This document shows, piece by piece, positions 43,693 to 51,580 of a DNA stretch of 64,000 nucleotides (position 1 is the first letter of the stretch; each line of letters starts with the position of its first letter). The translations under genes and the position numbers were made by a program. The DNA is from Palleronia abyssalis. Its GTDB lineage: Bacteria > Pseudomonadota > Alphaproteobacteria > Rhodobacterales > Rhodobacteraceae. Below the pieces are notes generated by a model. It did no database searches. It was not told the DNA's origin and saw only the letters and a list, made by a program, of their open reading frames with translations. Where the stretch lies: the NCBI RefSeq assembly GCF_900302445.1, contig NZ_ONZF01000015.1:1-64000 (forward strand), in the 5' to 3' direction.

Positions 43693-45993
43693 GTGAGCGT
43701 GTTGGCCGATCGACAGGCAGAGCAGCTGATCGAGGCCGGCGACACGGCGTGGAACCAGGCACGGCCCGACATCGCCAGCGACCGCTATGCCCAGGCCGAA
43801 GCGCATGCGCGTGCCTCCGGTGATCGTTTTGCACTGGCCCGCGCGCTGACATCGCGCGGCATCTTTCTTTACGAACTGGGCGACGAGGAACAGGCGCTCG
43901 CGCTCCACGAGGAGGCGCTGCGCGTCCGCCCGGAGGGCGATCGGGATTTCGTCCTGGTGATCCAGCGCCGGATGGCGACCTGCCTCATGGATCTCGGCCG
44001 CTTCGCCGAGGCGGACGCGGTGCTCGGGCCGGAACCGTCAGAGGACCGGCCGCCCGAGGTGATCTTTGGCTGGCGCCATTATCGCATGCAGCTGGCCGAA
44101 CGAATGGGCGATCTCGACGCGACGCGCGGCCATGCCGCCGACATCCGCGACGATTGGACGTTGCACGGCCACAGGCCCGAGATTCGCCGGATGGCGAACG
44201 CGATGATCGTCGCGACGAAAGTTCGCGCCGTCCTTGGAACCGATGCCGAACGCGCGGCCCTGGGCGCCGAACTGGCCGATTTCGACGAGGCCGGGCTGTC
44301 GCTGAACCTGCGGTCCAACCTAGCCATGCTGCGCGCCGAGATGGCCTTCGACGCGGGGGACCCGGACGGCGCCCTCGCCGTCCTCGAGGACGCGACGGCG
44401 ACATTCGCAACCACCTATGGAAACCTTCCCGCGCCAATTCTGAGCATGACGATCGACATGCTGCAGGCCGCTAGCCGTTCTGAGGAGATCTTCGACTGGC
44501 TCGACCGTCTCTGGCAAGGGGGGCTCTCGGACGGCAGCGCCAGACTGACCGATGCGCCCCCCGAAGCGGCGGAACTTGTCGCCCAGCTTGTCGACCTGCC
44601 TGACCTCGCCGCGCGCGCGCCATCCATCTGGCAAGACGTCCGCCTCCGGGCGATCGAGCTGTCGGAAGATTCGGCGACGGTCGGCGACGGGCTCTGGAAG
44701 CTGAACGAGGTGCTTGCCCGCCGGCTGGATGCCCCGCGCAGCCGATTGCTTATGGCCAAGCGGGCTTGCGCGGCGGTCGCCCTGCGGCGCGCGTCGGATC
44801 TGGTCTTCCCCGAGGCCCGCCGCCGATATGCGGACGCACGAATGCGACCTTTCGAGACGGCGCTCGGGCTTCTCTACGATATGGGGCGCCTTGCCGAAGC
44901 GCGCGCCGTGCACGACCTTTCGCTGGATCTGCGCCGTGCGGCCGGTCTGCCGTCGCGGCTTGCGAAGGGTCATCCCGAGCTCTTGTCTGGCGACGAACGG
45001 GCAGTCGCGGATCTGCCCATCGGCCCCGACAAGGTGAAAGGCCTGATCGACGGAACGATCTGGCCCGATCGGCCCGCCGAACAGGTTGCGCCCCGGCGGA
45101 CGCATGCGCGTTCGCCGACGCTGCGCTATGTGCAGACCGAACGGGGCTGGATCTTGGACGCCACCGGCCCGTCCGGCGGGCGCCGCCATACCGTCGACGC
45201 ATCGGTTGGAACACTGTCACGGGCCGTCCATGCGGTTCTGTCGGCGGGCGAGGCCGGGGGCCACGACCCCGAAGCGGCAAGTGTCTTGCGGCGGGCCCTG
45301 CTCGATCCCGTCTCGGATCTTCTGGCCGGGGATCGCCCGATCATGGTCAGTGCGGGGGGGGCGTTATCCGCCCTGCCCTTCTCGGCGCTGATACCCGATC
45401 GGGGGACGGATTGGCTTTACCTGCGGGGCCGGTCGGCTGCGCCGGAAGCCGTCCCGCGCTGCTGGCGGAAGGCCGCGCTGCTGCACGACGGGCAGGTCGA
45501 TGCGCGCCGCGAGGAAGCGGCACTGCGCGACACGACGATGATGACGCACCATGTGCTGGATGCGGACGGGCTGGACGCGGCACTGTCGACCGGGGCAGAG
45601 GTGCTGCATGTGGCCGGTCATTTCGAGACACGGGGATGGGATCCGGCTTGGTCCGGCCTTCGGCGCGCGGACGGAGGGGTTCTGACGGTCCGGGCGATCG
45701 AAAGCGCGCTCAGGCGGCATCGTGCACCGCCGCTGGTCTGTCTGGGACTGTGCGAAACCGCCGGCATCCTTTCAGCCGCGCGGGGAGAGGTCGACCTGCC
45801 GGGCCTGTTCCTCAACGCTGGCAGTTCGGTGGTGATCGCGACCGCCTGGCGGATCGGCGATTCCGAGGCGGGCCGCTTGGCGCGGCGATTCTACACCGAA
45901 CTGGCGCGCGACGGCGATCCGACCCGCGCCTTCTCGGCCAGCCGCCGGGACGCGGCCGCTTTCATGTTGTTCGTCGGGCGAGGTCCCGAATGA
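43693..45993 (+). CDS. TPR-CHAT domain protease
   Basis: About 766 residues, no signal peptide. The first half (about residues 5-350) is helical repeat of TPR type (for example RFALARALTSRGIFLYELGDEEQALALHEEALR). The C-terminal third is a CHAT caspase-like domain with the catalytic dyad visible as His643 (EVLHVAGHFETRG) and Cys687 (LVCLGLCETAGI, the equivalent of the usual SACETG). After it come FLNAGSSVVIATAWRIGDSEAG and the FYTEL helix. CHAT proteases act as effectors in several bacterial immunity and death systems. The start is uncertain: GTG 43693 or TTG 43669. It is coupled to the next gene by ATGA. The target is unknown. Confidence 0.88.
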   Translation: MSVLADRQAEQLIEAGDTAWNQARPDIASDRYAQAEAHARASGDRFALARALTSRGIFLYELGDEEQALALHEEALRVRPEGDRDFVLVIQRRMATCLMDLGRFAEADAVLGPEPSEDRPPEVIFGWRHYRMQLAERMGDLDATRGHAADIRDDWTLHGHRPEIRRMANAMIVATKVRAVLGTDAERAALGAELADFDEAGLSLNLRSNLAMLRAEMAFDAGDPDGALAVLEDATATFATTYGNLPAPILSMTIDMLQAASRSEEIFDWLDRLWQGGLSDGSARLTDAPPEAAELVAQLVDLPDLAARAPSIWQDVRLRAIELSEDSATVGDGLWKLNEVLARRLDAPRSRLLMAKRACAAVALRRASDLVFPEARRRYADARMRPFETALGLLYDMGRLAEARAVHDLSLDLRRAAGLPSRLAKGHPELLSGDERAVADLPIGPDKVKGLIDGTIWPDRPAEQVAPRRTHARSPTLRYVQTERGWILDATGPSGGRRHTVDASVGTLSRAVHAVLSAGEAGGHDPEAASVLRRALLDPVSDLLAGDRPIMVSAGGALSALPFSALIPDRGTDWLYLRGRSAAPEAVPRCWRKAALLHDGQVDARREEAALRDTTMMTHHVLDADGLDAALSTGAEVLHVAGHFETRGWDPAWSGLRRADGGVLTVRAIESALRRHRAPPLVCLGLCETAGILSAARGEVDLPGLFLNAGSSVVIATAWRIGDSEAGRLARRFYTELARDGDPTRAFSASRRDAAAFMLFVGRGPE

Positions 45994-46841
45994 CCGGGGA
46001 ACAAATGACCGGGGATGGACCCCGCTATCCGGATCTGCGTGCCTCGATCAAGGTCGTGCTCGAGGCGGTCGGCTATCGCCTGCCGTTCAACACCGATGTA
46101 ACTGTCGTGGCGAAGAAAGCTTTCCAGTGCGAGAAGACGGGTGTCTCACGTCGGCTCAGCGGCCAGATCCGGGTCAAGCCTGCGGATATATCCCGACTTG
46201 TGCTTGAGACGACGATCGCTCGGGACGGCATCGGGCCCGAGCACTTTCATGACGGACCCGAGGCCCTCAGACGTGTCCTGCGCGAACGCGGGGTCGGCAT
46301 CTATGGCCAGTCGGCGGGCTCGCGCCTGTCCCGCGCGGTGCGCGACTTCACCGGCGATCGGGGTGAAGTCGAGGTGCGACCAGGACGGCCGCGGGCCGCC
46401 GGATTCGTCTGGGATCCCGAGGAAGCGGTGCAAGGCCTGGCTATCCTGCGCCCGGGCGATTCATTGCATTTCGCTTGCCGGGGGCCGGTCGACTGCCGAC
46501 TGCTTCTGATCGACCACGCACCGGACGCCGGGGATCCGGCCCTTCTGGCACCCGCGGTCAAGGGCGACTGGCCGCGGGCGGATACCTCGGGCAGAACTCT
46601 CTTCCCGGGCCGCGACGAGGGCCCCCTCTACGCCCGGCCGGATCAAATACTCCGGCAGGTGGTGGCACTTTGGCTGCCGGAAACCCTGGCATCCGAAATC
46701 GACAAGGCTGTCCCAAGCTCGGAAGGGGCGTTCCGAGCAGTTCCCGACGCCCCGTACGCACGGATACTCGGCAGCCTTCGCGAAGGGTCAGGCAAAGATC
46801 GGGCGCGGGCCGTCGCTGACGTGCTATACCGCTCTGGTTGA
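45990..46841 (+). CDS. Uncharacterised partner of the CHAT protease (HTH-like N-terminus, DUF4384-like C-terminus)
   Basis: A 283-residue soluble protein translationally coupled to the CHAT gene. A second ATG at 46005 with GGGGAA before it is an alternative start. Residues about 30-75 (NTDVTVVAKKAFQCEKTGVS, RRLSGQIRVKPADISRLVLE) read like a compact HTH or adaptor fold. The C-terminal half (GLAILRPGDSLHFACRG, DCRLLLIDHAP, RTLFPGRDEGPLYARPDQIL) resembles DUF4384, a beta domain often found with caspase-like proteins. Both comparisons are by eye and tentative. It could be a regulator, adaptor or substrate of the protease. Confidence 0.68.
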   Translation: MTGEQMTGDGPRYPDLRASIKVVLEAVGYRLPFNTDVTVVAKKAFQCEKTGVSRRLSGQIRVKPADISRLVLETTIARDGIGPEHFHDGPEALRRVLRERGVGIYGQSAGSRLSRAVRDFTGDRGEVEVRPGRPRAAGFVWDPEEAVQGLAILRPGDSLHFACRGPVDCRLLLIDHAPDAGDPALLAPAVKGDWPRADTSGRTLFPGRDEGPLYARPDQILRQVVALWLPETLASEIDKAVPSSEGAFRAVPDAPYARILGSLREGSGKDRARAVADVLYRSG

Positions 46842-46883
46842 ATCGTTGGATAAAAGTTCAATCGGATAAGCGCGAAAACTATA

Positions 46884-46903
46884 GATCGGTATAGCTATCG
46901 ATC
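46884..46903. promoter_or_regulatory. AT-rich dyad in the promoter region of the secreted-protein operon
   Basis: GATCGGTATAGCTATCGATC contains the palindrome ATAGCTAT flanked by GATCG and CGATC arms (arms offset by two bases). The adjoining TATAGAT and TATAGCT sequences could be a -10 element. It lies 72 bases before the gene at 46975, in an otherwise GC-rich operon, and marks a likely separate transcription start. Confidence 0.45.
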
Positions 46904-46974
46904 AAGTTTCCCCCGTGCCTTACTGACCCGGCGCCCCGTCACGGGATGCTAAGAAGGAAATCCGAGGTAAGCGA

Positions 46975-47847
46975 ATGCAAGGCATCGTTTGGGGCGACCT
47001 GTCGCCACCCAAGTTGTTGATCGCGCTCAGAACGTCGGCCCGAGGTCTGATGGTTCTTGCGATCTCGGCCATGCCCGCAGCAGCGCAGAGTGTGGACCAC
47101 GACCGGATCGAGGCGTTGTTCGCCACCCTGGGGGACACGGCCGCGTCAGACCCGTCGTCGGAAGAGGGGACTGCCCTACCCAAGCCATTGACCGTGCCAG
47201 ATCAGGGCGGGGTCGACATGCCCGATACTACCTCAGCCATGCCGCTGACCGTACTGGACGTGATCACCGGCGACCAGGGACGCGATAGGGGGGCCGAACT
47301 GTTCACCTACGATGTCCCCGCCGGTCGCAACTGCCCCAAGGATTCGCCGAGTTTCCGCGCCGCTGTCGACGAGATCGAGCAGAGCAAGGCCAAGATCGAC
47401 GGCCAGGTCGAAGACCTGGAAGAGGATTTCGACTCTCTTTCCGAGGTCATGATGGAGGCACGCACCTCCGAGAACCTCGTCTGTCCCGACAAGCTCTCAG
47501 GCAACATCGCCGCGCTGGCCGAGGATATCGCGTCCTTCGACGCGGGCGAGCGTCTCGCCGAGGTGGAAAATCTGGCGGCCTGCGCGCAACAGACCGCGAC
47601 CCGGATCGGAACGGCCATGAACGAGATCGCCGAGGACGCCCCGCGCGCCGACCTTATGCGCAGGTCGAACCTTTCGCGTCTGCTCGGCGAGGCAAGCCGT
47701 CAGGACGGACGCCTGACCACGGTGATGATCTCGATGGCGTCTCTGCGGAAGAAGCAGTTGCGGCTGTCCGAAGCAGTGCAGGACTTCGACAAAGAATGCA
47801 ATTTCATGAAAGACACTTTCTACGACGACATGACGGACTATCAGTGA
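46975..47847 (+). CDS. Secreted coiled-coil protein, function unknown
   Basis: A 290-residue protein with a signal peptide after a longer charged N-region (hydrophobic LMVLAISAMPAAAQS, cleavage near residue 38). After a low-complexity acidic/proline linker comes a helical region (about 125-285) with coiled-coil character (AVDEIEQSKAKIDGQVEDLEEDF and LRKKQLRLSEAVQDFDKECN). Cys residues at NCPKD, LVCPD, AACAQQ and ECNFM suggest disulfides. I recognise no family. It opens the envelope part of the CHAT-associated cluster. Confidence 0.75.
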   Translation: MQGIVWGDLSPPKLLIALRTSARGLMVLAISAMPAAAQSVDHDRIEALFATLGDTAASDPSSEEGTALPKPLTVPDQGGVDMPDTTSAMPLTVLDVITGDQGRDRGAELFTYDVPAGRNCPKDSPSFRAAVDEIEQSKAKIDGQVEDLEEDFDSLSEVMMEARTSENLVCPDKLSGNIAALAEDIASFDAGERLAEVENLAACAQQTATRIGTAMNEIAEDAPRADLMRRSNLSRLLGEASRQDGRLTTVMISMASLRKKQLRLSEAVQDFDKECNFMKDTFYDDMTDYQ

Positions 47848-48091
47848 TGCCGCGCCCGGAGATCCCGGTGACGGATTGCACCCCCTCGCGACATTCGCGA
47901 CGCCCCAGACGCGTGATCCATAGGTCGCAGGAAGGCCGACTTCGCCTTTCCCAGGCGGTGCAAGGCTTCCCGAAGGGATGCGGGGTCCCGGGCGACGACG
48001 TCTCCGGACGTGCCATGCCGGGCAACGAAGGATGCCCGTGCCCGGACATCCCAAAACAGTTCACGCAACCTTTCGACATCCGGAGCACTTC

Positions 48092-48733
48092 ATGCGCCTG
48101 ACCCATGCCATCCCCGTCATCGCAATCCTCATGCTGTCCGCAGGTGGCGCCATCGGGCAGCAGTCCATGATCAACACCAGCCAGTTGGAGGAGCTTCGCG
48201 GCGAGTTGTCCATGACCGCCAACAGCGTGCGCGACAACCTTTCTTCCACGACCCAATCGATCCAGGCCCTCTTCGATGCGGGCGTCCCCGCCGAGCAGCA
48301 GGCCGTCCTGCAGATCCTCGACGCGATGGAGGTCGAGTCGCGGGCGATCCTGGACCAGGTGAAGCTGAACTCGGCCTTCATGGACGAACTCGACCGGGCC
48401 CGGGCCGAGGTTCTTGTCATTCTTCGCAAGCAGGAGCGGGAGCCGTCGAGCCCTGCGCGCGACAATCGCGTCGCGCGGCTCGAATCCGCCCTGGCCCAGG
48501 TCGAGGACGAATACGAAACGCTGCAGGGCCTGGAATCCCGGATCACCTTTTCGCTCTCGCAGCACGCGCAATTGCGGCGGGAAATCCAGCTCGAGTCCGG
48601 TGTCATCGCCGTGGAGAACTTCGTCGGCGAGCTTGGTGAATTGACTTCGAACCTCGAACGCATGGTCGCGGTGCTCGACGAAGTCGGCGCCTCGGTTCTG
48701 CAAACCGAAGAGACGGCCGTCAGCCAGGAATGA
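48092..48733 (+). CDS. Secreted coiled-coil protein with SQE tail
   Basis: A 213-residue protein with signal peptide (1-22, ending AIGQQ) and an almost wholly helical, Glu/Leu/Gln-rich mature chain (LEELRGELSMTANSVRDNL, LAQVEDEYETLQGLESRI). It ends ETAVSQE, the same tail as the next protein (ETPSVSQE), which suggests old duplication. Gap of 244 bases from the previous gene, with GGAG before the start. Function unknown. Confidence 0.75.
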   Translation: MRLTHAIPVIAILMLSAGGAIGQQSMINTSQLEELRGELSMTANSVRDNLSSTTQSIQALFDAGVPAEQQAVLQILDAMEVESRAILDQVKLNSAFMDELDRARAEVLVILRKQEREPSSPARDNRVARLESALAQVEDEYETLQGLESRITFSLSQHAQLRREIQLESGVIAVENFVGELGELTSNLERMVAVLDEVGASVLQTEETAVSQE

Positions 48734-48775
48734 CGCGTCCCCGGAACACTCTCTCAAAACAATAGAGGACATCCC

Positions 48776-49390
48776 ATGAAAACCTTCATCTCCGCCATTG
48801 CCGTCGCGACGGTCCTGGCCCTTCCGGCCGCCGCCCAGCAGGACGAACCCGATGTCGCTTCGCTCGTCGACGACGTGACCACGATCGCCCAGGGCCTCGA
48901 AGGCCGGATCGAGACGCTGAGCGCGCAGATGGCCGAGGCTTCCGACCTCGAGGCGGGCACCAAAGCCCTGGACGAAATGCTGGCCGCCGCGCGCGAGGTC
49001 TATGACAGCCTCAACCGCGACAGCGAGCTCTGGGACGAGATGAACGGCATGCTCGACACCTGGTCCGAGCGCCGCGACGATCTACTGGAGCGCGCCGCCG
49101 ATATCCCACAGCTCAAGGAAGTCGCCGACGGGTGGCAGGGCCGGATCGACCGCGGCATCACGCTGCGCCAGCAGATCACCGAGCAGGCCGCCGAATCCCA
49201 GGCGCTGATCGCCCAGATCGAGGACCAGCGCGAGGTCATCGTCGCCTATTACGAGGCAGCCCTGGCCGATCAGGCGCTGGCGACCATGGAAGCGATGTCG
49301 GCCGAACTGGGTACGATGAACGAGAAGATGTCCGGCATCCTGACGCAGGCCAACCTCGTCGCCGAGACGCCGTCGGTCTCGCAGGAATGA
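48776..49390 (+). CDS. Secreted coiled-coil protein with SQE tail (second)
   Basis: A 204-residue protein with a textbook signal peptide (MKTFISAIAVATVLALPAAAQQ). The mature chain is helical: LVDDVTTIAQGLEGRIETL, RGITLRQQITEQAAESQALI and MEAMSAELGTMNEKMSGIL. Its C-terminus SVSQE matches the upstream protein. AGAGGA precedes the start. Its stop overlaps the next start (ATGA). It probably forms periplasmic helical bundles with its neighbours. Confidence 0.77.
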   Translation: MKTFISAIAVATVLALPAAAQQDEPDVASLVDDVTTIAQGLEGRIETLSAQMAEASDLEAGTKALDEMLAAAREVYDSLNRDSELWDEMNGMLDTWSERRDDLLERAADIPQLKEVADGWQGRIDRGITLRQQITEQAAESQALIAQIEDQREVIVAYYEAALADQALATMEAMSAELGTMNEKMSGILTQANLVAETPSVSQE

Positions 49391-49776
49391 GGACCGTGCG
49401 CCGTCATATCGCGGCGGCGCTGCTGGCCGCGCTCCCCGCGGGGGGCGCGGTCGCCGAGGACACGCCCGGCCCCGAGCAGATCGCCGCAACCGTCACGCAG
49501 ATCGAAACCGTGATCGTCGAGGTCGACGCGATGGTGGCCGATCAGGACGCGCGGCTCGACGATCTCTATGCGCGACGCGAGGCGGCCGAGCCGGGCCCCC
49601 GCCAAGCGGCTCTCGACCAGCTCATCGATACCCTCACCCTGCAACTCGACGAGGCAGAGGCCCTGCGCGCAACCCTCGAAGGCCAGGCCGACGCGCTGCG
49701 CCAGACACTCGCCACGGTCGAACCGGACCCGGTCGGGGCAGACCTTTCGCAGACCGATGGAGACAGCGACGAATGA
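49387..49776 (+). CDS. Small secreted coiled-coil protein
   Basis: A 129-residue protein with signal peptide (1-23, ending GGAVAE), then one long amphipathic helix (IAATVTQIETVIVEVDAMVA to LDEAEALRATLEGQADALRQ) and a short acidic tail (QTDGDSDE). It is coupled by ATGA overlaps to the upstream coiled-coil gene and to the downstream MotA/ExbB-like gene, which places it as a probable periplasmic accessory of that channel. Confidence 0.77.
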   Translation: MRTVRRHIAAALLAALPAGGAVAEDTPGPEQIAATVTQIETVIVEVDAMVADQDARLDDLYARREAAEPGPRQAALDQLIDTLTLQLDEAEALRATLEGQADALRQTLATVEPDPVGADLSQTDGDSDE

Positions 49777-50417
49777 CGACCCTCCCCGACGCCCGCCTGC
49801 TCAACCCCCTCGTCGTCTCCGGGCTGCTGGCCGCCGCGCTGTGTGCTGCCGCAGGTCTTGCCGTTCCACCGCCAGAGGACGGGGCGACCGCGACACTGCT
49901 GGAACGCCTCGTGCACAATCCCTTCGTCCTCGTGATCGGGTTCGTCGGTCTCTGGGCGCTTGTATACGGCACGATCCAGCTCTGGGCGACGGGCACGACG
50001 CAGGCGGGCGGACTCGCCGGGTGGCTGTCGGGGCAAGGCGGCGGGCGCGAAGTGCCGATGCCCGCCGACCCGACCCTGGCCGCCGGCCTCTTCGCCGAGC
50101 GGTGGGACCACCTGGTCGCGCGCAGGATGGCACCCATGTCCTATGCCGTCTGGGTTCTGCCGCTGCTGGGGTTCATCGGCACAGTGATCGGCATTTCGGA
50201 CGCGATCGGCGGGCTGGGGACGGTCTTCGCCGACGGGGACCGCCAGGAAGCGCTTGAATCCGTTCTGGGCGCCTTGCGCTTCGCGTTCGACACGACGTTT
50301 GCCGGCTTGGTCCTGGTGATCCCGGTGATGGCGTTGTCCACGTGGATCGATCTGGTCGGCGACCGCGCCCGCGACCGGGCGATCGGCGCGCGCTTCGGCG
50401 CCCCAAGCGCGGCCTGA
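49773..50417 (+). CDS. MotA/TolQ/ExbB-like proton channel protein
   Basis: A 214-residue inner-membrane protein with four hydrophobic segments (about 14-32, 49-70, 122-145 and 165-190). The last two match the MotA/TolQ/ExbB family: VWVLPLLGFIGTVIGISDAIGGL and LGALRFAFDTTFAGLVLVIPVMAL, with the conserved small and polar residues lining the proton path. Members form pentamers around a dimer of single-span partners and convert proton-motive force into rotation or pulling. Two such partners follow immediately (50421 and 50912). Confidence 0.85.
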   Translation: MTTLPDARLLNPLVVSGLLAAALCAAAGLAVPPPEDGATATLLERLVHNPFVLVIGFVGLWALVYGTIQLWATGTTQAGGLAGWLSGQGGGREVPMPADPTLAAGLFAERWDHLVARRMAPMSYAVWVLPLLGFIGTVIGISDAIGGLGTVFADGDRQEALESVLGALRFAFDTTFAGLVLVIPVMALSTWIDLVGDRARDRAIGARFGAPSAA

Positions 50418-50420
50418 GCC

Positions 50421-50915
50421 ATGGCAGCCGTCCGTCAGTCCATGCGGTCGCGAAACCTTCGCAAGGCGGGACAGTTCACCGCGTTGGTGGACATCCTGTT
50501 CGCGACGATCGGCATCTTCGTGATCGTTTTCGCGCTGCAGGAACTGGCGACGCCTTCGGTATTGCGGCCCGCCCCCTACGACGCGCTGGTGCTGTGCGGT
50601 TCGGACCGCATCGTCCGCCTCCACCGGATGACGGGGGAGGTCCAGGAATTCGGCCCGCGCGATATCGCGGGACCGCTGTCAGAGGCCGTGGAAGGCCGCG
50701 GGCGGGTCCTGATCGGCCTGTCGCAGGAATGCGCGGTCGAAGCCGATGGCATCGTGGTCGCTGATCGCCTCCGCACGATGGTCAGGGATCTCTCGGATCG
50801 ACGCGAAGACGGCGACACGCTCGACCTGTTCGAATTCGCCCCGCTCGGCGGGCCCGGTGCGGATGCCACGGCGCTGCTGGAACGGTTCGGTTCGGCCTCA
50901 GGGGCGGCGCAATGA
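50421..50915 (+). CDS. ExbD/TolR-like single-span protein A
   Basis: A 164-residue protein with a basic cytoplasmic N-tail (RQSMRSRNLRKAG), one TM (about 20-42, TALVDILFATIGIFVIVFAL) and a periplasmic domain. Asp24 sits at the start of the TM, the position of the proton-carrying Asp of ExbD (Asp25), TolR (Asp23) and MotB (Asp32). There is no OmpA-type peptidoglycan domain. It begins three bases after the ExbB-like stop. Confidence 0.78.
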   Translation: MAAVRQSMRSRNLRKAGQFTALVDILFATIGIFVIVFALQELATPSVLRPAPYDALVLCGSDRIVRLHRMTGEVQEFGPRDIAGPLSEAVEGRGRVLIGLSQECAVEADGIVVADRLRTMVRDLSDRREDGDTLDLFEFAPLGGPGADATALLERFGSASGAAQ

Positions 50916-51580
50916 TCGGGATCAGGCTGATCCGTCGCGGCGCCACGCCCGGTGCCGAGTCCGAGGTCGGTATGCTCGACGTGTCGGCCAACGCGCTGGC
51001 GGTCCTGATCCTCGCGACGATGCTGGTGATTTCCGCGGCCGCGCCGCCCGTCCCGCAAGGCGAGGTCCGACGCGACGAGATACCGGACCTGTTCTACCCC
51101 TCGCCGATCGATGCCGTGCTCGCGCCCCACAGCCGGTACGTCTTCATACTTCCGTCAGGGCTGGTTGAACTGGATCTCGATGCGTTCGCCGCGACGCTGG
51201 CTGATGGCGAAATCACGGCCAAGACAGCGCAGGGCGAACTGACGCTGGTGACGGATCGACGGTCTTACCGCGATCTCAACGATTACCGGGCAAGCCTTTC
51301 CCCCGCCTGGTCCGCCCTGGCCGACGCCGCCACACCCCTTGATCAGGGCGAGGCCGCGCAGAAAGAGGCCGACACCGCCGCGGCCCTGTTCGACGACGCG
51401 GGGATTGCAACGACCTACCTCGTCGCCGCCGAAACTCTCGAGGCGTTTTCCCCGCTCTACTGGATGCTGCGAGAGGCGCGGGTGCCAATACGCTGGGTCA
51501 CCGTGACGACCGGGCGCAACGTCGTTTTCCAAAGGCGGGTCGAGGACTTCGAGCGCAGGGGCCGCCAATGGCAACGATGA
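50912..51580 (+). CDS. ExbD/TolR-like single-span protein B
   Basis: A 222-residue protein with a basic N-tail (IRLIRRG), one TM (about 22-43, LDVSANALAVLILATMLVIS) with Asp23 at its start, and a periplasmic domain of about 175 residues (YVFILPSGLVELDLDAFAAT and later YWMLREARVPIRWVTVTTG). The basic tail, single TM and membrane Asp match the ExbD/TolR/MotB plan, but the sequence differs from its neighbour. The two may form a heterodimer inside the ExbB-like ring. ATGA overlap at the start. Confidence 0.72.
   Translation: MIGIRLIRRGATPGAESEVGMLDVSANALAVLILATMLVISAAAPPVPQGEVRRDEIPDLFYPSPIDAVLAPHSRYVFILPSGLVELDLDAFAATLADGEITAKTAQGELTLVTDRRSYRDLNDYRASLSPAWSALADAATPLDQGEAAQKEADTAAALFDDAGIATTYLVAAETLEAFSPLYWMLREARVPIRWVTVTTGRNVVFQRRVEDFERRGRQWQR

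Noticed and set aside
45990-46841. Bacterial gasdermin as the substrate of the CHAT protease
   Set aside because: The size is similar, but I see no N-terminal lipidation Cys or pore-forming sequence pattern, and the C-terminal half looks like a DUF4384-type domain.
49773-51580. Identification of the channel genes as a Zorya (ZorAB) antiphage module
   Set aside because: The two single-span proteins lack the OmpA-type peptidoglycan domain of ZorB, the channel protein lacks the long ZorA tail, and no ZorC/ZorD/ZorE-like gene is near. Only the general proton-channel plan is shared.
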